From CAZDCZ01 sp964504155 (GTDB taxonomy: Bacteria > Bacteroidota > Bacteroidia > Bacteroidales > UBA12077): DNA of 28,476 bases. The DNA lies in assembly GCA_964504155.1 (NCBI GenBank), contig CAZDCZ010000041.1, positions 1 through 28,476 of the forward strand, read 5' to 3'. Below the pieces are notes generated by a model. It had not been told where the DNA came from. It saw only the letters and a program-made list of their open reading frames with translations, and searched no databases. Below, in pieces: positions 7,998 to 15,570 of the stretch (the stretch's first letter is position 1; each line of letters begins with the position of its first letter). Both the position numbers and the translations under genes were made by a program.

Positions 7998-10900
7998 TTA
8001 TTCGATAATGGCATCGTATATTACTTGCTGTATATTTGTTCTCACATTCATTTTAACTAATTTTGAATTATCTTGATTTGGATGTATTCTGTTTGAAAGA
8101 AAGATATATAAAATCTCGGTTTCAGGATCAACCCATACCATTGTGCCTGTAAATCCGGTATGTCCAAAACTTTTACCCGACACACATTGGCAAGTAGGTC
8201 CTACTTTCGAATAATCCATCTGAGGTTTATCGAACCCTAAAGCTCTTCTGTTTCCATTTTTTAAAAACGGACTTGTAGTAAAGTATTTTATTGTAGTATC
8301 GTTAAAAAATTTATTTCCTCCGTAATTTCCATTTTGCAGATACATCTGCATTATTTTTGCTAAATCGTTGGCAGTAGAAAAAACTCCAGCATGACCACAT
8401 ACACCACCTAGCATTGCGGCTCCCGGATCGTGAACATAAGCTTGTAATAATTGTTTTCGAAAAATCATATCTACTTCTGTTGGAACTATCTCGTTTTTCG
8501 AGAATCGCTTAAGCGGGAGATAGCCTGTTCTATCGGCTCCAAGCTTTTTATAAAAATTATTATCTACATATGTTGGAAAATCTTCATTAGTAATATTTTC
8601 TATTATCTTGTAAAAATAATAAAATCCTAAATCGCTATAATGATACTTTTTTTTCTCGAGTAATGATGATTTTCTTATCATATCGTAAATAGAATCGCGA
8701 AACGAATCAAGAATATAAAAATTGTCAGCAATTTTTGTGGTATAAGCTTCTTTTTTTACAACAGAATAAATACTATCTTGAAGAATAAAATTCTTAGCTA
8801 AATAAAATCCTTTTCCAATTTTATAAGGATATTCTTCAGAAAATTTTGTGCTATAAATATCTTTATCGGGATATACTCCTCGTAAAGTTTTAATATAATA
8901 TGGTATCCATCCATTTAATCGTGCCTGATGAGTAAGAATATCTATAATTTGTAAATCGCCTTTATTGGTTGTATCTAATTTTGGGAGATAATAGGCAAGA
9001 TTTGTATCGATATTGAATTTCCCTTCATCATATAATTTCATTATTGAAGGCATAGTTGCAACAATTTTTGTTATCGAAGCAATATCGTATATATCATTAT
9101 TTTTTACTTCTTCTTTTTTTTGATATGTATGATACCCAAACGATTTTTTATAAAATACTTTTCCGTATCGGGCTGCAAGAATTTGACAACCGGGAGTAGC
9201 ATGAACCTTTATTGCATTGTTGGCAATAGAATCTATCTTCATTAATTCGTTTGACGACATTCCAACATCTTCGGGAATAGTATAATTTAACCTATTTAAA
9301 CTTTTTGTATCTATACCTGTTCCGATTGGGAATTTTGGCTCTATAGATACCGGCAATTTCCCTTTTGCTGCTAATCCCCCAAAAATAATTTGAGCCGATA
9401 TACTTTGAGTAATCTTATCATCATGATACGACATTATTAAAGCATCAAGATCGGTATTTTTAAACAGTTTTAAACTATATGGATTTGCAAATACATCAAC
9501 AATTACTTTTGTTTTTTTCGATAGTTTATTAATAAATTCAATATATTGATTTTTTACTCCATAATTTTTGTATAAAGAATTATTTGTATTATGAATCCCA
9601 ACAATTACAAGATTATAGCTTTCTAATTTATTAATTAATATATCGAAATTCTCGTCTGCAACATAATTATCTACCGACATATAATTACTTAATGTCGATT
9701 GAAAAATATTAACTGTTTTACCTCCCAAATTTACCGAAGCAACTTTTAAAGTATCGAGTTGTTTTAAAGGAATTAGCTTATTTTTATTTTCAACTAATGT
9801 TATTGACTGTTCAATAAGTTTTCTTTTAGTAAGTTGGTATTTTATCTTATTCAAATCGCTATCGATATTCTCTAAATTAATTGTGTCTCCATCGATATTC
9901 GATTTTGTTTTTATTTTATCTAAACCTGACCAATATTTTAATTCTAGTATTTTTTTACAACTTTCGTTGATTTGTTCTTTGGTAATATATCCTTTACGTA
10001 CATATTGCTTTATTTTTGATATCGACCGAGAAACATATTGCGGAAATAATAATATATCGTTTCCGGCAAGTAAAGCCATGGCTTCAATATCGCCATGTTT
10101 ATAATCGTTTGTAATTCCTTTCATGTTTAATGCATCGGTAATTGCAAGACCTTTAAATCCTAATTCGACTTTTAAAATATTTGTAACAATATTTTTCGAT
10201 AATGTAGAAGGTAAATTATTTTTTTCTAATGAAGGAACATTCAAATGAGCAACCATAATACCACCAACACCATTATTTATCATCTGTTTAAATGGGTAAA
10301 ACTCTAAAGAATCTAATCGTTTCTTCGAATGCTTAATTGTAGGTAATGTTTTATGCGAATCTTTATCTGTATCGCCGTGCCCGGGAAAATGTTTAGCTGT
10401 AGCAAGAACATAATTATCTTGCAAACCTCTCATATACATTATTGATTTGTTTGCCACATTCTCTCTATTTTCTCCGAAAGAACGATTATTAATTACCGGA
10501 TTACGAGGGTTATTGTTTATATCGGACACAGGAGCAAAATTTACTTGTACACCAATCCGTTTTAGCTGCTCGGCAATATCGGCACCCATTTGATATATTA
10601 AAGAATCGTTTTGAATTGCTCCAAGGGTCATCTGACGTGGATAATTTATTGTATTATCGAGTCGCATTGCCAAACCCCATTCGGCATCAATACCAATAAG
10701 TAATGGTGTTTTCGAAATTGATTGATAGTAGTTTGTTAATTTTGCTTGAGCAACAGGTGTTCCTTGAAAAAATATTAACCCTCCTATCTTATATTTCTCT
10801 ACCAGATATTTTATCTCTGCAATATGTTTTTCGCCTTTATTAGAATATGCTGCAACCATAAACAATTGCGATATCTTTTCGTCGTACGACATAGAATTGA

Positions 10901-11030
10901 ATACCGAATCGACCCATTCGGAAGATTTGAATATTTGTGTACCGGAATTGTTATTGTTTAAGTTATCCTGAGCATGTAAATAATTAATACAAAAAACTAC
11001 ACATATAATTAGAGTAAAATATTTTTTCAT
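7998..11030 (-). CDS. Secreted GH3 beta-N-acetylhexosaminidase fused to a beta-lactamase-family serine hydrolase
   Basis: Seen: signal peptide 1-20 (cut after LHA). A GH3 domain spans about 45-370, with NagZ-type KHFPGHGDTDKDSH at 213-226 (the His/Asp loop acting as acid/base) and nucleophile Asp299 in AITDALNM. A GH3 C-terminal domain follows at about 405-565. A class C beta-lactamase/DD-peptidase-like domain spans about 590-1010, with S652-x-x-K655 (ASITK), Y798-S-D800 and H957-T-G959. Role inferred: removal of N-acetylglucosamine from peptidoglycan or other glycans in the periplasm or at the surface, with the serine hydrolase acting on a peptide or ester. This GH3-serine hydrolase architecture is known in Bacteroidota. 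The gene stands alone: gaps are 239 bp to mce and 144 bp to the next gene upstream. No clear terminator is seen. Confidence 0.93.
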   Translation of the reverse strand: MKKYFTLIICVVFCINYLHAQDNLNNNNSGTQIFKSSEWVDSVFNSMSYDEKISQLFMVAAYSNKGEKHIAEIKYLVEKYKIGGLIFFQGTPVAQAKLTNYYQSISKTPLLIGIDAEWGLAMRLDNTINYPRQMTLGAIQNDSLIYQMGADIAEQLKRIGVQVNFAPVSDINNNPRNPVINNRSFGENRENVANKSIMYMRGLQDNYVLATAKHFPGHGDTDKDSHKTLPTIKHSKKRLDSLEFYPFKQMINNGVGGIMVAHLNVPSLEKNNLPSTLSKNIVTNILKVELGFKGLAITDALNMKGITNDYKHGDIEAMALLAGNDILLFPQYVSRSISKIKQYVRKGYITKEQINESCKKILELKYWSGLDKIKTKSNIDGDTINLENIDSDLNKIKYQLTKRKLIEQSITLVENKNKLIPLKQLDTLKVASVNLGGKTVNIFQSTLSNYMSVDNYVADENFDILINKLESYNLVIVGIHNTNNSLYKNYGVKNQYIEFINKLSKKTKVIVDVFANPYSLKLFKNTDLDALIMSYHDDKITQSISAQIIFGGLAAKGKLPVSIEPKFPIGTGIDTKSLNRLNYTIPEDVGMSSNELMKIDSIANNAIKVHATPGCQILAARYGKVFYKKSFGYHTYQKKEEVKNNDIYDIASITKIVATMPSIMKLYDEGKFNIDTNLAYYLPKLDTTNKGDLQIIDILTHQARLNGWIPYYIKTLRGVYPDKDIYSTKFSEEYPYKIGKGFYLAKNFILQDSIYSVVKKEAYTTKIADNFYILDSFRDSIYDMIRKSSLLEKKKYHYSDLGFYYFYKIIENITNEDFPTYVDNNFYKKLGADRTGYLPLKRFSKNEIVPTEVDMIFRKQLLQAYVHDPGAAMLGGVCGHAGVFSTANDLAKIMQMYLQNGNYGGNKFFNDTTIKYFTTSPFLKNGNRRALGFDKPQMDYSKVGPTCQCVSGKSFGHTGFTGTMVWVDPETEILYIFLSNRIHPNQDNSKLVKMNVRTNIQQVIYDAIIE

Positions 11031-11174
11031 TGTTTATTCTTTTTTTTATTATTGATATACTAACAAATATTAATGGCTTTTCGCGATTCTAGAATCTTCT
11101 TTCTGATTGTGAAAACTAACCAAAATTATTGTTCTACTCATTTATGTTCTATATATACAATTTTATATCTCGTT

Positions 11175-11585
11175 TTATCTTTTTTTAAATCTTAAATATT
11201 TATTGCTGCCAAATGTTAAATAATAGAATATATAAGCAAAAAGAGGCACAATAAATATTAAAAAGTAAATTTCTTCAAAATTCCAAAATAGTCTTAATCC
11301 AAAATTAATTAATATTATCAAAAATGTAATAGGGACAATCCATTTTCCATGTCTAAATCCGGTCAATTCGTATTTTTGAGTTTTATTTTCAATAGAATTA
11401 AAACTTATTGTTTTACTTCTGCACCAATCAATTTTTGCACTTAATTGATGTTCTCCCGGTTCAATTTCGAATTTTTTTATTTCATTATTTCTAATTGTTC
11501 CTATTTTTTGTTCGTCGAGATATACTCCCATATCTCGCATTCTATTATTCCATTCCGAAGTCCGTTTTATTATTAGTTTTGCCAT
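11175..11585 (-). CDS. Two-TM protein with PEGA-like N-terminal beta domain, function unknown
   Basis: I do not recognise a named family. Seen: 136 residues. Residues 1-75 are polar and beta-rich, with VYLDEQKIGTI, KFEIEPGEHQLSAKIDW and SFNSIENKTQKYEL, a pattern like PEGA or carboxypeptidase-regulatory-type surface domains ('the extension is fixed to the protein by a GEH-turn'). Two hydrophobic helices follow at about 82-100 and 106-125, and a basic tail KYLRFKKR suggests the C-terminus is cytoplasmic. There is no signal peptide, so the N-domain is probably cytoplasmic too. It is flanked by tag upstream (100-bp gap) and the GH3 gene downstream, with no overlap to either. TATTTTTG on the minus strand at 11615-11622 could be its -7 box. 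Confidence 0.75.
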   Translation of the reverse strand: MAKLIIKRTSEWNNRMRDMGVYLDEQKIGTIRNNEIKKFEIEPGEHQLSAKIDWCRSKTISFNSIENKTQKYELTGFRHGKWIVPITFLIILINFGLRLFWNFEEIYFLIFIVPLFAYIFYYLTFGSNKYLRFKKR

Positions 11586-11614
11586 ATAATTTTTCCATCA
11601 AACAAATTATTTTA

Positions 11615-11622
11615 CAAAAATA
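11615..11622 (-). promoter_or_regulatory. Possible -7 box for the two-TM protein gene
   Basis: Minus-strand TATTTTTG, 30 bases upstream of the ATG at 11585. It fits TAnnTTTG, but the region is poly-A/T rich, so this is a weak call. Confidence 0.3.
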
Positions 11623-11685
11623 TTTTATTATTATCGAACACAAACTTACATTTTAATTATCAAGATAAAAATAGATTAAAATAAA

Positions 11686-12249
11686 TTATTTCACTTCATC
11701 GTATCTATAACATTCAATCAAATGATCGTTAACTAAACCTGCTGCTTGCATAAATGAATAACAAATGGTGGAACCAACAAATTTGAATCCTTGCTTTTTT
11801 AAATCTTTACTCATTAAATCAGATATTATAGTATTTGCAGGAACTTGTTTATTTACACTAAACTTATTAATTATAGGCTTATAATCAACAAATTGCCAAA
11901 TATATTTATCGAAACTACCATATTTCTGTTGTATTTCGATAAATGCTTTTGCATTATTAATTGTAGCTGAAATTTTTAATTTATTTCTAATTATCCCTTC
12001 ATTGCTTAATAATAAATTTATTTTCGGTTGTTTGTATTCTGCAATCTTTTTATAATCGAAATTATCGAAAGCTCTTCGAAAATTTTCACGTTTTTTTAAT
12101 ATTGTTAACCAACTCAGTCCGGCCTGAAAAGTATCTAATACAAAATATTCAAATAATAATTTATCATCATGAACAGGCACTCCCCATTCTTTATCGTGAT
12201 ACTCGATTTCGAGTTTATGTTTTGCCCAATTACATCGATTTGCCTCCAT
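11686..12249 (-). CDS. tag: 3-methyladenine DNA glycosylase I
   Basis: Role: base-excision repair; it removes 3-methyladenine from alkylated DNA. Seen: RCNWAKHKLEIEYHDKEWG at the N-terminus and NDHLIECYRYDEVK at the C-terminus supply the Cys/His zinc-snap ligands (C6, H18, H176, C180 in my numbering). FQAGLSWLTILKKRENFRRAF near 40-60 and GFKFVGSTICYSFMQAAGLVNDH are typical of the helix-hairpin-helix glycosylase. I chose the ATG at 12249, giving 187 residues, the same length as E. coli Tag, over an upstream TTG at 12258. It follows pepC in the same direction, but a terminator and repeat copy B lie between, so it is probably transcribed on its own. Confidence 0.93.
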   Translation of the reverse strand: MEANRCNWAKHKLEIEYHDKEWGVPVHDDKLLFEYFVLDTFQAGLSWLTILKKRENFRRAFDNFDYKKIAEYKQPKINLLLSNEGIIRNKLKISATINNAKAFIEIQQKYGSFDKYIWQFVDYKPIINKFSVNKQVPANTIISDLMSKDLKKQGFKFVGSTICYSFMQAAGLVNDHLIECYRYDEVK

Positions 12250-12282
12250 TTTATTCAAAATAATATAAAAAATAATATAATT

Positions 12283-12431
12283 CTACTTTGACAGATTAAA
12301 CAAAATTAAGATTTTTCAGTTTTTTTGCCCCTAACCCTAAAGGGAGAAAGCTAAAAAATCAATCTGTTCCCTTTAGGTAGCAAGGGTAAAAATAGGTTGA
12401 TTTTGTGTTAAAGCATAATCTGTCAAAGTAG
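12283..12431. repeat. MITE-like inverted-repeat element, copy B
   Basis: 149 bp bounded by a perfect 16-bp terminal inverted repeat: CTACTTTGACAGATTA at the left and TAATCTGTCAAAGTAG at 12416-12431. The interior aligns end to end with copy A at 3091-3249 with about a dozen differences, including single-base indels. The internal CCCTAAAGGG / CCCTTTAGG pairing is retained. Non-coding. It lies between the peptidase terminator and tag, and its left end contains a minus-strand TAATTTTG that could promote tag. Confidence 0.85.
12301..12308 (-). promoter_or_regulatory. Possible -7 box for tag inside repeat copy B
   Basis: Minus-strand TAATTTTG lies within the left end of the repeat, 52 bases upstream of the tag ATG. 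The equivalent position in copy A reads TAATTCTG and lacks the motif, so any promoter would be specific to this copy. No clear -33 element. Confidence 0.28.
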
Positions 12432-12460
12432 ATATAATAAATATTTAATTTATATGTATA

Positions 12461-12494
12461 AAAAAAGCTTATTCACAAATGAATAAGCTTTTTC
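12461..12494 (-). terminator. Rho-independent terminator after the C1B peptidase gene
   Basis: Stem AAAAAGCTTATTCA / TGAATAAGCTTTTT with a short CAAA loop lies 17 bases past the stop at 12511. It is followed by an A/T-rich tract on the minus strand. Confidence 0.75.
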
Positions 12495-12510
12495 TAAAAA
12501 CAAACAATCA

Positions 12511-13716
12511 CTACAAATTGAATTTCTTTGCAATATCTTTAGGAAGAACATCTTTATTAATCATAATATCAATTGTTTTATATAAAACAAATGCTTTAGA
12601 TGCATAAAAATATCCGTTATAGATGTGGTTATCCTCCGACCAAGAATTTTTTATTAAATAAAATTTATTTCCTTTCTGATCGTAAGCAATACCGGTAATA
12701 TGCATACCATGATCATCGGTAGTAGTATAATTATCGAAACCTTCTTGTCTGTTTTCTTGAGTAATTACCTTTTCGTTTACAGGACCATCGAAACTATATA
12801 GCATTTTTTGTTTTTCTTGTCTCGATAATTTCGACCATTTAGATCTTTCGAGATCATCCATATTTTCAATGTTCTTTTCAGGAACAATAGCAAGACCCTT
12901 TTTCCAAGAAAATCCTTTTTCGCTAACATCAGCACCCCAAGCAACAGTATAACCTTTATCGATAGAGTTATCGATAATTTTTTCCAATTCGTTTAATTTA
13001 ACATTATATACTTCATCATAAGCCCAGTTGTCAGGCACTTCAATAATAAACTTTGAATAAAAAGGATGATGTGTAAACGAGGATACTTCAATATAATTAT
13101 CGGCATCGATTTCTAAATAATCGTCTGCAAAAGATTTTGGAGTATATTCTTTTCCTTTATAAGAAAATTTCTCTGGTACTTTTCCAAGATAAGCATCTAA
13201 AATACCTTCAAAACCTTTTTCCCAACTTGTAGTAAGTTCTCTGTTTTTATTCTCAATTACTTGATCTAAATAAGCTTTTAAAATAGCATCAAGTTCCCCA
13301 TGCACATGTTTCTCTGTACCATATTCTAAGCCGCCATATACATTTTCAGGAACAATACCATATTTTTTAATAACATTAGTAACATCGTGAAAAGCTCCTC
13401 CGCCACCAAAATTCAAGTGACCGTGAAATCGTACATATTTCACTGCTTTGTCGATATAAGAATATCTAACAACAAACATCTCTGACAAATCAAATTCTCC
13501 TTTTCCTTCACGGATTAATTCAGATTCGATAAACGATAAACCTGAAAAACTCCAACATGTACCGGAACGATATTGGTTTTTAACTGAAGTTGCTTTTAAT
13601 TGTTTTTTTACTTCAAATTTATAAGAATCATCCTTTTTTGAATCATCTTGTGCAAAAACTGTATTGCCTATTAACAATACTGAAAATAATACTGTAAATA
13701 AATATTTCATCTTCAT
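12511..13716 (-). CDS. Secreted C1B cysteine peptidase (bleomycin hydrolase / aminopeptidase C-like)
   Basis: Seen: signal peptide 1-22 (MKMKYLFTVLFSVLLIGNTVFA, cut before QDD). The papain-type active site is complete: Gln48, Cys54 in SGTCWSFSG, His339 in DDHGMHITG and Asn357 in LIKNSWS. Large insertions between Cys and His are typical of the C1B bleomycin hydrolase/PepC branch, not of plain papains. Family knowledge: these are usually cytosolic oligomeric aminopeptidases of about 450 residues; this 401-residue copy carries an export signal, as many Bacteroidota homologues do. Role inferred: trimming of peptides in the periplasm. It is a single gene with its own terminator. The start could also be Met3 (13710), which leaves the signal peptide unaffected. 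Confidence 0.92.
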   Translation of the reverse strand: MKMKYLFTVLFSVLLIGNTVFAQDDSKKDDSYKFEVKKQLKATSVKNQYRSGTCWSFSGLSFIESELIREGKGEFDLSEMFVVRYSYIDKAVKYVRFHGHLNFGGGGAFHDVTNVIKKYGIVPENVYGGLEYGTEKHVHGELDAILKAYLDQVIENKNRELTTSWEKGFEGILDAYLGKVPEKFSYKGKEYTPKSFADDYLEIDADNYIEVSSFTHHPFYSKFIIEVPDNWAYDEVYNVKLNELEKIIDNSIDKGYTVAWGADVSEKGFSWKKGLAIVPEKNIENMDDLERSKWSKLSRQEKQKMLYSFDGPVNEKVITQENRQEGFDNYTTTDDHGMHITGIAYDQKGNKFYLIKNSWSEDNHIYNGYFYASKAFVLYKTIDIMINKDVLPKDIAKKFNL

Positions 13717-13898
13717 TTTTCAATTTTTAATTAGTTGAACATTACAAATTAACAATAAAACTATTTTATAGACAAAATATTTATAACATAGTTTAAAAGT
13801 TTTATGATTCTTTTATTTAATCCTTTTGATTTATTTATCATGACTAGAAACGAATATTAAATACTAACTAAGAATTTAATTAAAAAATATTCTAACAT

Positions 13899-13932
13899 AA
13901 AAAAAACCGAGACTAAATATCTCGGTTTTTTT
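13899..13932 (-). terminator. Rho-independent terminator after the cytidylate kinase-like gene
   Basis: Stem AAAAACCGAGA / TCTCGGTTTTT with a 7-nt loop lies 16 bases beyond the stop at 13948, with a run of A on the plus strand (T on the transcript). The remaining gap to 13716 shows no other feature. Confidence 0.8.
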
Positions 13933-13947
13933 TACCTTGCTTAATCC

Positions 13948-14643
13948 TTATATCAATTCTTTCATTTTCATCGTTTTAATTACAAGACTAACAATCTCGT
14001 CAATACTTAAAGTTTTTGTGTTCAAAATCAAATCGTAATCATAATCATCAATTTTTTTACCGGCAAAATTGTCTCTTAATTTTTTTCTTCTTTTATCATT
14101 ATCTACTGCAAGTTTTTCTGCTTCGTAATAAGAAATTTTGTGTCGTTCTTTTATTCCGGGAACACGCCACAACAATGGAGCAATTAATCTTACATGTAAT
14201 GATTTAGGTATTTCTCGAGTAATTGAGGCTCCACAACGACCGACAATTATAGCATTTCCGTCTTCTCCTATACTTAAAATTACTTCTTTTAATGTTTTTT
14301 TTATTTTTCTGTCGCTTTTATAATATTTATTCGATAATGCATTTAAAATATCATCAATTGCTCCTCTTTTTTCGTTTTTAAAAACATATTCTATATTCTC
14401 GGGTTCTAATCCTAATTCCTTTGCAGCATTTTCAAGTATCTCTTTTGTAACAATTTTCCATTCTTGTTTTTCTTTTCCGGCATGAAGTTCATCGAGTGAT
14501 TCTGATATTTTTTTTGCAATCATCTTTGCAGGACAACCAAATTCTCGCGATATTGTAACAACAGGACCCACTTCTAAGAAATCTATCTCTTCTCTTTTAT
14601 TTTTATGCCTTTCTTCTAAATATTTAAGTAAAATATTCCCCAT
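13948..14643 (-). CDS. Cytidylate kinase-like family protein
   Basis: Seen: 231 residues with a P-loop NTPase start (VVTISREFGCPAKMIAKKI, 28-46), an AIIVGRCGASITREIPKSLHVRLIAPLLWR stretch mid-protein that resembles the substrate-binding part of cytidylate kinases, the lid-like segment DNDKRRKKLRDNFAG and DYDLILNT near the C-terminus. Family knowledge: the 'cytidylate kinase-like' family is related to Cmk, but its substrate is mostly unproved. Odd: the P-loop reads FGCPAK where relatives commonly have YGSGGRE, so nucleotide binding may be changed. It stands alone, 186 bp after the GT2 gene in the same direction, and ends in a strong terminator. It is not called cmk because housekeeping Cmk is a different, better conserved protein. 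Confidence 0.85.
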   Translation of the reverse strand: MGNILLKYLEERHKNKREEIDFLEVGPVVTISREFGCPAKMIAKKISESLDELHAGKEKQEWKIVTKEILENAAKELGLEPENIEYVFKNEKRGAIDDILNALSNKYYKSDRKIKKTLKEVILSIGEDGNAIIVGRCGASITREIPKSLHVRLIAPLLWRVPGIKERHKISYYEAEKLAVDNDKRRKKLRDNFAGKKIDDYDYDLILNTKTLSIDEIVSLVIKTMKMKELI

Positions 14644-14829
14644 ATTATATGATATTTACAGTTAGTTCAACACTTTTATCTTTTTTACTAATTTATAAAA
14701 AAAAATGAAGAAAGCAAATTAATAATTTAATTCAGACTTTTTATTTTTTTTATTTCAGAAATTCACAAGAATAATAAATATTATTTATCTCCGGTGTTGA
14801 ATTTGAATAATAAGCTTGAATATGCGGTT

Positions 14830-15570
14830 TTATAAAAACAATTTTGATTTTATAATTCCCATTTTATGAAAAAGATATTGAAAAGAAACTTTCATTACTC
14901 CAAAACCATATTTAAGACTATTCAAAAAATCTATACTCGAAGCATCATCAAAATATCTTGTCGGGCACGTAAGCTCTCCAATTTCGTATGATTTCGAGAA
15001 AATCTGAACAATTATTTGATTATCGAAAACAAAATCGTTTGAGTTATTATTATAATTGATAGATTTAAGCACTTCGGCAGAAAAAGCTCTATATCCGGAA
15101 TGATATTCAGATAAATTTTGATTTATCAATATATTTTGAAAAACAGTTAAGAACCTATTCGTAATATATTTATACAAAGGCATTCCTCCTTTTCTTGCAC
15201 CATTTCCAAGAATCCGTGATGCCAAAACTACTTGATATACATTATTTGCAATAATACTTACCATAGCAGTTATAAGCTTTGGAGTATATTGATAATCGGG
15301 ATGTAACATAACAATAATATCGGCACCTAATTCTAAGGCTTTATTATAGCATGTTTTCTGACTCCCTCCATATCCGGTATTCTTATTGTGTAAAATAATA
15401 TTTTTAATATTCAGTTTATTTGCAATATCAAGTGTATTATCATTACTCTTATCGTCGACCAATATTATATCGTCGACAATATTTAAAGGAATTTCGTTAT
15501 AGGTCTGTTCTAATGTTTTAGAAGCATTATACGACGGTAAAACAACAATTACTTTTTTCCCTTCAATCAT
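14830..15570 (-). CDS. GT2 glycosyltransferase, Dpm1/polyprenyl-phosphate hexose synthase-like
   Basis: Seen: 246 residues, GT-A fold: VIVVLPSYNASKTL at 8-21, IILVDDKSNDNT (nucleotide-sugar Asp), HNKNTGYGGSQKTCYNKAL and MLHPDYQYTPKL, in which the HPD replaces the usual DxD as in many Dpm1-like enzymes. There is no C-terminal membrane helix pair, only a hydrophobic tail FQYLFHKMG. Family knowledge: such enzymes load mannose or glucose onto a polyprenyl phosphate, or transfer directly to a glycan. Context: its ATG overlaps the stop of the TMTC-like gene in an ATGA, so the two are translationally coupled. This suggests it makes the lipid-linked sugar donor used by that membrane enzyme. Substrate is inferred. 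Confidence 0.88.
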   Translation of the reverse strand: MIEGKKVIVVLPSYNASKTLEQTYNEIPLNIVDDIILVDDKSNDNTLDIANKLNIKNIILHNKNTGYGGSQKTCYNKALELGADIIVMLHPDYQYTPKLITAMVSIIANNVYQVVLASRILGNGARKGGMPLYKYITNRFLTVFQNILINQNLSEYHSGYRAFSAEVLKSINYNNNSNDFVFDNQIIVQIFSKSYEIGELTCPTRYFDDASSIDFLNSLKYGFGVMKVSFQYLFHKMGIIKSKLFL

